A stretch of 64,000 nucleotides of DNA from positions 1 to 64,000 of the forward strand of contig JANSYR010000001.1 of assembly GCA_024742285.1 (NCBI GenBank), written 5' to 3'. Both the position numbers and the translations under genes were made by a program. Shown here in pieces: positions 1 through 7,903 of the stretch (within the stretch, counting starts at the first letter, position 1; the number at the start of each line of letters is the position of its first letter). This DNA is from a bacterium. Lineage in GTDB: Bacteria > Myxococcota_A > UBA9160 > UBA4427. A model generated the notes under the pieces. That model ran no database searches, had not been told where the DNA came from, and worked only from the letters and a program-made list of their open reading frames with translations.

Positions 1-2
1 GA

Positions 3-989
3 GAGGCCCGGCCGCGCCGGATCCAGCGGTACCGCTGTACCCGTTGCGGCCGCTACTTCAGTTCACAGACCTTCTCTCCGTCCTACTGGCTGAGGCGCGG
101 CGATCTCCTCGAGGACGTGTTCCACCTCCTCGTGAGCTGTGCGGGCTTCCGCCAGATCGCCCGGGCCAAGCGCGTCTCGCACTCGACCGTTCGCCGGCTC
201 AGCGATCGGCTCGGCCGACACTGCCTTCTGTTCCACGAGTCCATGAGGCCGAAGACGTGTCCGAACGAGCCTCTCGTTCTGGACGGCTTCCGGACCTTCG
301 AGCACAGCCAGTACTGGCCGATGGACGTGAACCTGGTCGTTGGAAAGAGCCTGTTCGTCTACGGCTTCAACGATGCCGAGCTCAGGCGAAGCGGCACGAT
401 GAGGCCGTCTCAGGCCGTGAAACGGCAGATCCTGGAGAAGAAGTATGGGTGTCCGGACCCGCAGGCGACGCGGAAGCGGGTGGAGGAGCTGCTCCGCCGC
501 GTCGTCCCGCCGAGGGGCGTCGTGGAGCTCCATTCAGACGAGCACCAAGCCTATCCGAGGGCGATGGCGCGTCTCACGGATCGGACGTTCGTTCATGGGC
601 AGACGAGTTCCAAAGAAGCACGGACACCGGAGAACCCGCTCTTCCCGGTGAATCTCTCGGACCTCTTGATCCGTCACTGCAGTGCGAACCACAAGCGGGA
701 GACGATCGCGTTCTCGAAGCGGCGGCAGTCGGCGCTTTACCGGATGGCGATCTGGGCGGTGTGGCGGAACTACCTGAAGGATCGGTCGGAGAACCGGCGG
801 AAGGGGACGCCGGCGCAGGCGTTGGGGATCACGAGGCGGGCGCTGGAGGTGAAGGACGTCCTGAGTGAGCGGCTATTCGCGGGGCGGATCCCTTCGATCC
901 GGGGCTGGCTGGCGGAATGCTACTTCGGTCGGATCCGGACGCGGGCGATCGAGCACTGCCGAGAGCATCGGGCGAGGTTCGCGATCTAG
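3..989 (+). CDS. DDE transposase-like protein, 5' end cut by window edge
   Basis: The frame is open from the window edge to TAG at 987-989, so the true start lies outside. The visible N-terminus carries a zinc-ribbon-like CTRC pair (about positions 36-47), then a helix-turn-helix-like stretch (FRQIARAKRVSHSTVRRLSD). Next come candidate catalytic acids of an RNase-H-type transposase: Asp in LVLDGF, Asp in ELHSDEHQAYPRA and Glu in HKRETIAF. The zinc-ribbon, HTH and DDE order is typical of insertion-sequence transposases. I cannot assign the IS family and see no terminal inverted repeats because the left end is missing. A GTG at 117 is the first start codon recognised by simple ORF calling, but it would remove the zinc ribbon. 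Confidence 0.72.
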   Translation, partial: EARPRRIQRYRCTRCGRYFSSQTFSPSYWLRRGDLLEDVFHLLVSCAGFRQIARAKRVSHSTVRRLSDRLGRHCLLFHESMRPKTCPNEPLVLDGFRTFEHSQYWPMDVNLVVGKSLFVYGFNDAELRRSGTMRPSQAVKRQILEKKYGCPDPQATRKRVEELLRRVVPPRGVVELHSDEHQAYPRAMARLTDRTFVHGQTSSKEARTPENPLFPVNLSDLLIRHCSANHKRETIAFSKRRQSALYRMAIWAVWRNYLKDRSENRRKGTPAQALGITRRALEVKDVLSERLFAGRIPSIRGWLAECYFGRIRTRAIEHCREHRARFAI

Positions 990-1121
990 CGAAATCGGCT
1001 GGCAAACGCTGTCGTACGGAGGATCGAATCCGATAAAGGCGCAGTCCTCAGTCCACGTGTCTTCCCCTGAGCAGGGGGCCGACACGCCCGCCGTCCCGGA
1101 TCCTTCACGACCGCCCGCCCC

Positions 1122-1292
1122 TCAGCCGTAGAGCATCGCCTGGACTTCCGCGTGATCGTCGGCCTTCTTCCAGCGGGCCTGCAGCTCCCGCGCGACGCGC
1201 AGCGCCTTCGCCTCGTCCCCGTCTTCGAGTGCGGCGCGGATGCGGTCGAGCACCCGCCCCCGAACCTCCTGCGAAACGCGCTTCGTCTCCAT
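1122..1292 (-). CDS. Small hypothetical protein, 56 aa
   Basis: A short, charged, probably helical protein, rich in Arg, Glu and Ala, with no cysteines or membrane segment. A GGGGAGA ribosome-binding site precedes the ATG at 1290-1292. The next gene upstream on the same strand is the PQQ dehydrogenase ending at 1388. An 18-bp palindrome at 1343-1360 lies between them and could control this gene. I do not recognise a family. It might be a tail gene of the dehydrogenase unit or an independent small regulator. Confidence 0.55.
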   Translation of the reverse strand: METKRVSQEVRGRVLDRIRAALEDGDEAKALRVARELQARWKKADDHAEVQAMLYG

Positions 1293-1342
1293 GGCTCCGT
1301 CTCCCCTCTCACGAAGAGGATCGGACAGAGAGCGGAATCCAA

Positions 1343-1360
1343 GCGTGAACGCGTTCACGC
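1343..1360. promoter_or_regulatory. 18-bp perfect palindrome, candidate operator
   Basis: GCGTGAACGCGTTCACGC is a perfect inverted repeat without spacer. It lies in the gap between the dehydrogenase stop (1388) and the start of the 56-aa gene (1292), 50 bases upstream of that ATG. Its AAC-N2-GTT core is the kind of site bound by TetR-family repressors. On the plus strand it is followed by a run of T at 1369-1374, so a terminator role for plus-strand transcripts is the alternative. Confidence 0.45.
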
Positions 1361-1387
1361 AAGGCCACTTTTTTCGTGCGAATCCGC

Positions 1388-3520
1388 CTACGGACGGCTC
1401 TCCGGCAGCGAATAGGCCACGTACGTCGAGCCCGAGGGCCGGCCGAGCTTTCCGCCACCCGCCGCGACCACCAGGAACTGCCGACCGCCCACCGAGTAGG
1501 TCGCCGGCGTCGCGAATCCCGAAGCGGGCAGCGGCGTCTCCCAGACGACCTCTCCCGTCGCCTTGTCGAAGGCGCGAAGGGTCTCGTCTGCACTCGCGGC
1601 GATGAAGAGGAGGCCGCCGGCGGTCACGACCGGGCCGCCGTAGTTCTCGGTCCCGGCGCCGGTGATCCCGCGCTCGGCGAGATGCGGATAGTCGCCCAGC
1701 GGCACCTGCCAGCGGATCTCCCCGGCCGCCACGTCGATGGCGGTCAGCGTGCCGAAGGGAGGCGAGTTGATCGGGACGCCTTCTTCGTCGCGCAGATAGG
1801 TGTAGCCTCGTGCCACGTACGGCGCGCTGCTCCCCGGGCGGGCGTCGAGGGTCGCCAGCGCTTTCTTCTCGTCGTCGGGATCGGAGACGTAGGCGGTAAG
1901 ACGCTCGAGGATCGGCAGAGGAATGTGCACGAAACCGGGCATGCGTCCGCCCCCCAGCGCCAGTCGCGTCAGGATCTCGAGGTTCGTCCGCTGCTCGCCG
2001 ACGTCCCGGATCGCCGGGCCGACGCCGGTTCCCTCGAGATCCGCCCCGTGGCAGACGGCGCAGTTCTCGAGATAGACGCTCCGGGGATTCACGTCCTTCG
2101 GCGCCTCCATCATCGTCATCACGCCGCCGACCTCGTTCGCGTTCACGTAGAGGAGCCCCGTCTCGGCGTCCCACGCCGCCCCGCCCCACTCTGCGCCGCC
2201 ATCGAAGCCCGGGTACATGACCGATCCCTCGAGGCTCGGCGGGATGTAGTTCTCGCCCATTCGCATGCCGGCGAGGCGCGCGATCTGGCCGGCCCGGAAC
2301 CCCTCGGCCCGGCGATCGTCGTCGATCCGCTCCAGATCCATGGCCTGCCGCGTGAAGGGCGGCGGCGCGGTCGGGAAGGGCTGGGTCTTCGCGACCCACT
2401 CGTCCGGGAGGATCGGGGCGTGGACGGGACGCTCTTCGATCGGGAAGACCGGCTCTCCGGTCACGCGGTCGAAGACGAAGAGATGTCCGCTCTTGGTCGT
2501 CTGGGTGATCGCGTCGATCCGCTCTCCGTCCCGCTCGATCGTGACGAGATTCGGAGGCGCCGGCAGATCGCGATCCCAGAGGTCGTGATGCACGATCTGG
2601 AAATGCCAGCGACGCTCGCCGGTCCGGGCGTCGAGGGCGAGCAGGGAGTTCGCGTAGAGGTTGTCGCCCGGTCGATCTCCGCCCCAGAAATCCGGCGTGG
2701 CCGATCCCGTCGGCAGGTAGACGATCCCGCGCTCCCGATCGAGGGTCACGCCGGACCAGGAGTTGGCCCCGCCGCGCTCGCGCCAGGCGCCTTCGGGCCA
2801 GCTGTCCGCTCCGAACTCTCCGTCGTGCGGAATCGTATGGAAGCTCCAGCGCAGCGCACCCGTATGGAGATCGAAGGCGCGCACGTCTCCGGGCGCGGCC
2901 CCGTCGACCTCGCCGACCTTCGTTCCGAGGATGAGCAGGTCTTCGAACACGACGCCCGGCGTAGGCGATCCGACGTCCGAGGCTTCGAGACCGTGGGACA
3001 GGCCCGTTCGCAGATCGACGCGTCCGCCGTCCCCGAACCCCGGAGTGGGCTGCCCCGTGCCGGCGTCGAGCATCCACAGGTCCTGCCCCGACGCGGCCAG
3101 GATCCGCCCGCCCTCGGGCCCGGCCCAATAGACGACGCCGCGATTGTGTCCCTGCGCCGCGCTGCCGTGGGCCGTCGGATCGAAGCGCCAGAGCTCCTCT
3201 CCGGTCGCGGCATCGAGGGCGAAGGGATGGGAACGTGGTGTGGTTCCGTAGAGGACGCCGTCGACCACGATCGGGTTGCACTGGATCTGGCTGAGGCTGC
3301 CTTCGATGGGCCCCGTGTCGTAGGTCCAGACCCGCTCGAGGAGATGGACGGTGTCGAGGGAGATCTGGTCGAGGGGCGCGTAGTGGGATCGACGTTCGTC
3401 GCCGAGATAGACGCGCCACTCCCAGTCGGTCACGGGCGCCGGCGCCTCCGTCGGCTCCCCGCGCACACAGCTCGTCAAGCCGAGAACCGCGACTCCCAGC
3501 GCCACCCCGAAAACCCGCAT
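1388..3520 (-). CDS. PQQ-dependent dehydrogenase with c-type haem motif, lipoprotein
   Basis: A 710-aa quinoprotein of the glucose/alcohol dehydrogenase eight-bladed propeller type. Tryptophan-docking-like repeats (ALDAATGEELWRFDP, TAIDVAAGEIRWQ, RAFDKATGEVVWE) recur along the chain. A signal peptide with lipobox LTSC puts Cys18 at the lipid-attachment site, so the protein should sit on the periplasmic face of a membrane. A haem c motif CAVCH lies at residues 487-491 inside the propeller sequence, so electrons can leave through a built-in cytochrome. A GGAGGG ribosome-binding site precedes the ATG. The substrate is unknown. A second, haem-free relative lies at 28074-30074. Confidence 0.88.
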   Translation of the reverse strand: MRVFGVALGVAVLGLTSCVRGEPTEAPAPVTDWEWRVYLGDERRSHYAPLDQISLDTVHLLERVWTYDTGPIEGSLSQIQCNPIVVDGVLYGTTPRSHPFALDAATGEELWRFDPTAHGSAAQGHNRGVVYWAGPEGGRILAASGQDLWMLDAGTGQPTPGFGDGGRVDLRTGLSHGLEASDVGSPTPGVVFEDLLILGTKVGEVDGAAPGDVRAFDLHTGALRWSFHTIPHDGEFGADSWPEGAWRERGGANSWSGVTLDRERGIVYLPTGSATPDFWGGDRPGDNLYANSLLALDARTGERRWHFQIVHHDLWDRDLPAPPNLVTIERDGERIDAITQTTKSGHLFVFDRVTGEPVFPIEERPVHAPILPDEWVAKTQPFPTAPPPFTRQAMDLERIDDDRRAEGFRAGQIARLAGMRMGENYIPPSLEGSVMYPGFDGGAEWGGAAWDAETGLLYVNANEVGGVMTMMEAPKDVNPRSVYLENCAVCHGADLEGTGVGPAIRDVGEQRTNLEILTRLALGGGRMPGFVHIPLPILERLTAYVSDPDDEKKALATLDARPGSSAPYVARGYTYLRDEEGVPINSPPFGTLTAIDVAAGEIRWQVPLGDYPHLAERGITGAGTENYGGPVVTAGGLLFIAASADETLRAFDKATGEVVWETPLPASGFATPATYSVGGRQFLVVAAGGGKLGRPSGSTYVAYSLPESRP

Positions 3521-3589
3521 GCCACCCTCCTACCCGCTTCGCGCGAGAGGAACAGCATAGGACGACGGCGGCGACGAGCGAGGTCGGTT

Positions 3590-3985
3590 CTAGCGGGCGG
3601 GTCGCAGCGGAGGGTCGACGCGACGGAGCCGGATCGGGCCCCGCGCGGTCGACGCGTCGACGACGGATCCTCGCTGGAGCATCTCGAGCTCCCCGCGGAC
3701 GATCAGCCGGCGCGCAGCTTCGCGGACGGGCTCCATCCAGTCGCGCCAGTCCTCGCCGCCCACCGCGCGTGCGACCTCGGACGGACAGAACGTCGCGCCG
3801 GCGGCCGCCCGAGCGGCGCGCGTCGTGAGTGCGCGCTCGATCTCCCGATCACGTCGCCCGAGCTTGTTCCGTCGGCACTTCTCGCCGCAGTAGGCGATCT
3901 GATCCCACTCCGAGGCCCACTTCCGGCGCCACTCGATCCGCCGGCCGCAACGACGGCAGAAGCGATCTTCCTGGACCGTCGCCAT
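3590..3985 (-). CDS. DUF2256-DUF3253 fusion protein
   Basis: 131 aa. Residues 9-40 form a DUF2256-type zinc-ribbon domain with CRRCGR and YCGEKCRRNK. The rest matches DUF3253: WRDWMEPVREAARRL, then RGSVVDASTARGPIRLR, a winged-helix-like small domain. DUF2256 proteins are commonly found beside cryptochrome/photolyase genes, and here the photolyase lies one gene upstream. The upstream shikimate-kinase-like gene ends at 3989, three bases before this start, so co-transcription is likely. The function is unknown; a nucleic-acid or repair accessory role is only inferred from context. Confidence 0.8.
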   Translation of the reverse strand: MATVQEDRFCRRCGRRIEWRRKWASEWDQIAYCGEKCRRNKLGRRDREIERALTTRAARAAAGATFCPSEVARAVGGEDWRDWMEPVREAARRLIVRGELEMLQRGSVVDASTARGPIRLRRVDPPLRPAR

Positions 3986-3988
3986 CGA

Positions 3989-4576
3989 TCACAATGCCTG
4001 TGCGCCGAACACGGCTTCGATCGACTCGAGCAGCCCGTCTACGAGCTCGTGTGGATGCCGGTCGCCCGCGTCGTAGCGAACCGTCGCCGCCGAGAGGATC
4101 TCGGACCGGACGCCGTGGAGCGGCGCGAGATCGTCGGGGTTGCGGAAGGCGAAGGGCTGGTTGCCGAGCAGCCAGCGGCCGCCCCGGTGGATCTCCTTCT
4201 CGATCCGATCCAGTAGATACGTCGCTGGACGTTCGACGTAGACGAACTCCATGCGTCGACCAAAGAGCGAGCGCGCGTCCCGACTCGGCCAGGCCGCATC
4301 GAGGACGACGACGGACGACGGACGCTGGAGCGCACACGCCTCGAGCACATTGCGCGCACGCCTCGACACCGCGTCGACGCTCGTCCTCGCCACGAGGTCG
4401 GCGATGCTCGTACCCACCTCGTGTTCGATTCGCCGGTCCACCTCCACGAAGGGCAGGCCCGTGCGCGCGGCGAGCATCCGGCCCACCATCCGCGCACCGG
4501 ATCCCAGCTGACCACCGATCAGGATCGGACGGGAGAGCACGATTCTCGGGTGCGGCGAGTAGTAGTCGTCGTTCAT
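3989..4576 (-). CDS. Shikimate-kinase-like P-loop protein with degenerate Walker A
   Basis: 195 aa. The N-terminal half follows the shikimate kinase fold: GGQLGSGARMVGRMLA at residues 21-36 is in the P-loop position, and FVEVDRRIEHEVGTSIADLV follows as the shikimate-binding Asp region (Asp47). Compared with the usual GxGK[T/S], the lysine is Ala28 and the next residue is Arg29, so normal ATP-phosphate binding is doubtful. The start ATG overlaps the photolyase stop as ATGA (4573-4576), which argues for translational coupling. It is unlikely to be the housekeeping AroK. It could be a nucleotide or small-molecule binding partner of the repair cluster. Confidence 0.68.
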   Translation of the reverse strand: MNDDYYSPHPRIVLSRPILIGGQLGSGARMVGRMLAARTGLPFVEVDRRIEHEVGTSIADLVARTSVDAVSRRARNVLEACALQRPSSVVVLDAAWPSRDARSLFGRRMEFVYVERPATYLLDRIEKEIHRGGRWLLGNQPFAFRNPDDLAPLHGVRSEILSAATVRYDAGDRHPHELVDGLLESIEAVFGAQAL

Positions 4577-6180
4577 GCGAACGTCTCCGGTTCGAGCCGC
4601 CCTCCCGCGCGGAGCGTCGCGAGGGCGTGCTCGCGCACACGCCGATCCGCAGCGCGTCGATCGTCACCGCGCTTCGCGAGACTTCGGAGCGGCATCGCCA
4701 TCCGCACGTTCCCTTCGAGCGTCCCCTCGTTTCGCTCCAGGAAGGACCAGTAGAGCGGCGTGAGCGGACAATCCTTCTTGGGCGAGAAAGCGCACGTCTT
4801 GCAGTAGTCGGACATGCGGTCGATGTAGGCGGCGCCGGACACGTAGGGCTTCGTCACGAAGAGATCGCCCAGGCCGTAGGTCCCCATGCCGATCACGTTC
4901 GGCTCCACCACCCAGTCGTAGGCATCGACGTAGGCGACCCAGAACCAGTCGCTCAGCGCGCGCGGATCGAGGCCGAGGAGCGTCGCGATGTTCGAGAGCA
5001 CCATCAGGCGGGTGATGTGGTGGCCGTAGCCGGTCTGCCAGACCTCCTCGACGACGTGGTCGAGACAAGCGAGTCCAGACGGCGTGCCCCACCAGGCGTC
5101 CGGCAGCGGCTCGCTCGCATCGAGGGCGTTCGTCGTGGCGGAGGCATCCAGCTTCCGGAAGCCGTCCGTCTCGAAATGGACGTGCCGCATGAACTCGCGC
5201 CAGCCGAGAATCTGCCGAACGAAGCCCTCCTGACTGGCGAGCGGGAGATCGAGCGCGAGCGCATCGTCCACGACGTCTCGAGGCAGCAGGCGGCCGTTGT
5301 TCATCAGCGCCGAGATCCGGGTGTGGAAGAGGCCCGCCGACTTCGTCGACATCGCGTCTTCGTAGGGTCCGAAAGATCGGAGACAGGACGCCTTCGCCCA
5401 GGCCCATGCCCGGTCCGCATCCGCGCGACTCGCCGGAAGCGCCTCGACGTCCAGCTCGCCCGGATGGTCCGCGAACCGATCGGCGACGAGCGCGACGACT
5501 TCCTGCTTGACCTCGTCGACTTCGAAGACCGGCGGATCCGGCGCCGGCGGCTCGCCCTTCCAGGCCTTCCGATTGTCGGCATCGAAGCTGTATTTCCCGC
5601 CGACGGGCTTCTTGGCCTCCATCAGGATGCCCGAGTCCTGGCGGACGCGGCGATAGAAGCGGTCCATGCGCCATTGCTTGCCGCCCGCGAACGCCGCGCC
5701 GAACTGATCGCGCGTCGTGAGCCAGGTCTCGTTCGGGACGACGTCGATCCGGCCCGCCTCGACGAGCCCCGCGAGTCGCGACCGGAGCTCGTACTCTGCC
5801 GCCTCCATCATCCGCAGCGGGCCGAGCTCGAGGATCACCGGCGCCAGCAGCTCGTCGTAGGGGGCCTCCCCGAAGACGTACCGGACGGCGACGCCGCGCT
5901 CCGCCTGCTCGAGGGCGAAATGGCGCTGGCTCGCGAGGACCATCGCGAGCTTCTGCTTGTGATAGGGACGCTGGCGTGGCTTCCACGTGGTCTCGACCAG
6001 GACGATGCCGATCTCGGATGCCGGCTCGATGGCCAGGGGACCCACGCGATCGGTGAGCTGGTCGTAGGGAACGAAGATCCAGCGACGGACCCGCGACGGG
6101 TCGGCCACGTTGGCGGCACGAAGGCGCTCGAGAAAGGCGCTCATGTCGAAGCGGCCGTGGAGCGCGACCCGCGCGCCCAC
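4573..6180 (-). CDS. Fe-S cluster cryptochrome/photolyase (FeS-BCP, (6-4) photolyase type)
   Basis: 535 aa from a GTG at 6180; ATG at 6144 (MSAFLERL) is the likelier start and removes 12 residues. It matches the prokaryotic (6-4) photolyase group: an N-terminal Rossmann-like domain (WIFVPYDQLTDRVGPL), a C-terminal FAD-binding helical domain, and four cysteines that would bind a 4Fe-4S cluster at Cys372 (GLACLDHVV), Cys460 and Cys463 (YCKTC) and Cys471 (CPLTP). The loop between Cys463 and Cys471 is eight residues. The family repairs UV photoproducts with blue light. It sits in a minus-strand unit with a truncated membrane-protein gene upstream and kinase-like and DUF2256-DUF3253 genes downstream. 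Confidence 0.9.
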   Translation of the reverse strand: MGARVALHGRFDMSAFLERLRAANVADPSRVRRWIFVPYDQLTDRVGPLAIEPASEIGIVLVETTWKPRQRPYHKQKLAMVLASQRHFALEQAERGVAVRYVFGEAPYDELLAPVILELGPLRMMEAAEYELRSRLAGLVEAGRIDVVPNETWLTTRDQFGAAFAGGKQWRMDRFYRRVRQDSGILMEAKKPVGGKYSFDADNRKAWKGEPPAPDPPVFEVDEVKQEVVALVADRFADHPGELDVEALPASRADADRAWAWAKASCLRSFGPYEDAMSTKSAGLFHTRISALMNNGRLLPRDVVDDALALDLPLASQEGFVRQILGWREFMRHVHFETDGFRKLDASATTNALDASEPLPDAWWGTPSGLACLDHVVEEVWQTGYGHHITRLMVLSNIATLLGLDPRALSDWFWVAYVDAYDWVVEPNVIGMGTYGLGDLFVTKPYVSGAAYIDRMSDYCKTCAFSPKKDCPLTPLYWSFLERNEGTLEGNVRMAMPLRSLAKRGDDRRAADRRVREHALATLRAGGRLEPETFA

Positions 6181-6344
6181 GCCACGGTCGGGCCGATCCC
6201 GGCGACGTGGGCCACCTCGTGGGCCGTGAACCCTTCCCGTCCGACCTCCTCCATCAGCGGATATTGCACGCCCTGAACCCGCCAGCAGAGCCCCACCCGG
6301 TGCCAGGTGGCTGCGAGATGGACGAGCAGGAGGAACTGGGGCAC
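6141..6344 (-). pseudogene. Truncated VHYPLF-type small membrane protein relic
   Basis: A 67-aa frame from GTG at 6342-6344, preceded by GGAGG. The text LLLVHLAATWHRVGLCWRVQ followed by GVQYPLMEEVGREGF resembles the start of a conserved four-helix membrane protein whose signature is roughly VHxxATxxMVGLxWxVQxVHYPLF. Here only the first helix and motif survive, and polar residues interrupt the hydrophobic run. The frame then runs into the photolyase start region and stops at 6141, inside the photolyase coding frame. I read it as a decayed or truncated member, perhaps kept because its translation delivers ribosomes to the photolyase. The family match is from memory of the motif only. Confidence 0.45.
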
Positions 6345-6493
6345 GGCGGTCTAGCCTCCGGGAAGCGTTCGCTGGACCCTAACTCCTGACTGCCCGGCGA
6401 GAAGGGTCGCGCTGGACGAGACAGCCGGCGAACCCGAGCGTAGGGTCCGGCGAAACCGCGCACTCGCCTCACGGGGGAGAGCGGGAGGGACCC

Positions 6494-7054
6494 ATGGCCT
6501 ATTTCCACACGACGATCGCGACGAGTGCCGACCCGCACACCGCCTTCCGATACCTCGCCGACTTCTCGAACGCGGCCGAGTGGGACCCGAGCGTCCCCCG
6601 CGCGCTACGGCTCGACGAGGGTCCGATCGGCGAGGGCGCGCGATTCCGCGTCGAGCTGGCGCTCGACCGACGAATCGTGCCGATCCTCTACACGCTGGAA
6701 CGTTGCGAGGCGGATCGCCTCCTCGTGTTCCGCGCCGACGAGCCCTGGTTCCGCTCCCTCGACACGATCGAGCTCGCAGCTCGGCCCGGCGGGACCGAGA
6801 TCCGCTACGACGCCGACCTGCGACTGGAGGGGGTGGCCTTCCTGCTCGACCCGCTCGTCCACGTGGGCTTCCAGTTCTCGGGCCAACGCTCCGCGGACGG
6901 CCTGCGCCGCGCGCTGAACACCCTGCCTCGGACGCAGGAGACCGAGCCATCCGGCCCCCGCCTCGTCCCGGCGGAGGAGGAGCGCGCCGCGGAATCGGTC
7001 GCGAGCGAGGGGCCGCCGGAGGCGGAGCCGGACGCCGCCTACCTCGGTCGCTGA
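6494..7054 (+). CDS. SRPBCC-fold (polyketide cyclase/START-like) protein
   Basis: 186 aa. The N-terminal 145 residues follow the SRPBCC ligand-binding fold: TTIATSADPHTAFRYLADFSN, then a WDPSV turn, ERCEADRLLVFRAD and a C-terminal helix VHVGFQFSGQRSADGLRRAL. The last 40 residues are Glu/Pro-rich and probably disordered. These proteins bind hydrophobic ligands; no catalytic residue can be named. A GGGAGGGA ribosome-binding site precedes the ATG. It stands alone, divergent from the photolyase cluster and convergent with nei. Confidence 0.82.
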   Translation: MAYFHTTIATSADPHTAFRYLADFSNAAEWDPSVPRALRLDEGPIGEGARFRVELALDRRIVPILYTLERCEADRLLVFRADEPWFRSLDTIELAARPGGTEIRYDADLRLEGVAFLLDPLVHVGFQFSGQRSADGLRRALNTLPRTQETEPSGPRLVPAEEERAAESVASEGPPEAEPDAAYLGR

Positions 7055-7863
7055 CACGTGGGGCAGACATAGATCCGACGACCCGCGAGGTCGAAGCGGA
7101 CGATCGTGTCGTCACACCGTCGACACGCCTTTTTCGCACGAGCGAATACCCAGTGTCGAGAGCGCGCCCACGACTGTCCCGCGCGACGGAGCGCTGCCGC
7201 GCGCGAGGCCGGGAGCGTCACGCCGCCCGTCTCGTACGCCCGCCGCGCCATCTTGATCGTGGCGCGACCGAGTCGCTTCCGATCCGCGGGCGTCAGGTCC
7301 ACCGGACGCTGGTCCGGATGGATGCGCGCATCGAAGGCGATCTCCGAGCGGAGATAGTTCCCGAGGCCCGCGACGAACGACTGGTCGAGGAGCAGCCCGC
7401 CGAGGCCCCGCCGCCGGAAGCGCGGATCTTCCAGGCGTTGGGCGACGGTGGCCGCGTCGAGCTCGGGGTCAAGGGCATCCGGCCCGAGCTTCGCCAGGTA
7501 GGGATGCATCGAGAGTCCGACCTCGTCGAGAACGTCGATCTCGGAGGCGCTGTAGAGCAGGGCCCAGCGGTCGTGCGTCTCGATCGCCAGGCGCAGCTGC
7601 CGACGCGTCGCGGGAAGCGAACCCGCCGGCCGAACGTACCAGCGACCGTAGAGCTGGTTGTGGCTGTAGAGCGTCAGGCCATTGTCGAAGCCGATCAACA
7701 TCGCCTTGCCGCGCGGTCGGACCGACACCACACGGGCGTCCTCGAAGGCGGCCCCTCGACGGAAAAGGTGCGGCAGGCCGAAGTGGACGCGCTCGACGCG
7801 CTTGTCCAACACTGCCTCGCGGATCCGATCCGCTTCCCGTGCGATCTCCGGTCCCTCCGGCAC
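7039..7863 (-). CDS. nei: Endonuclease VIII (Fpg/Nei-family DNA glycosylase)
   Basis: 274 aa from a GTG that gives the family N-terminus VPEGPEI, in which Pro2 is the Schiff-base nucleophile and Glu3 is catalytic. LTLYSHNQLYGRWYV and GLLLDQSFVAGLGNYLRSEI are diagnostic for Nei rather than Fpg. The C-terminal zinc finger has Cys247, Cys250, Cys267 and Cys270 (CRRC and CPTC). It excises oxidised pyrimidines and cuts the abasic site. The frame runs on upstream as far as 8319 without a stop, but that extension is Arg/Ser-rich shadow sequence. Its 3' end overlaps the end of the convergent SRPBCC gene by 16 bases. Confidence 0.92.
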   Translation of the reverse strand: MPEGPEIAREADRIREAVLDKRVERVHFGLPHLFRRGAAFEDARVVSVRPRGKAMLIGFDNGLTLYSHNQLYGRWYVRPAGSLPATRRQLRLAIETHDRWALLYSASEIDVLDEVGLSMHPYLAKLGPDALDPELDAATVAQRLEDPRFRRRGLGGLLLDQSFVAGLGNYLRSEIAFDARIHPDQRPVDLTPADRKRLGRATIKMARRAYETGGVTLPASRAAALRRAGQSWARSRHWVFARAKKACRRCDDTIVRFDLAGRRIYVCPTCQRPR

Positions 7864-7903
7864 CCTCGTCTCCCCTCGTTCCCGTCGCGATCCGACCGTG
7901 GAT

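Noticed and set aside
1018-1035. T-loop-like GGATCGAATCC suggesting a tRNA
   Set aside because: No matching acceptor, D-arm or anticodon stem can be built around it; it lies between a transposase gene and a small ORF.
1376-4216. 946-aa plus-strand open frame opposite the PQQ dehydrogenase
   Set aside because: Antisense shadow created by strong third-position GC bias; no family motifs, while the minus strand encodes a clear lipoprotein dehydrogenase.
6374-6448. GGACCCTA ... TAGGGTCC inverted repeat between the photolyase relic and SRPBCC gene
   Set aside because: Eight-base arms 59 bases apart are too weak and too distant to call an operator or mobile-element end.
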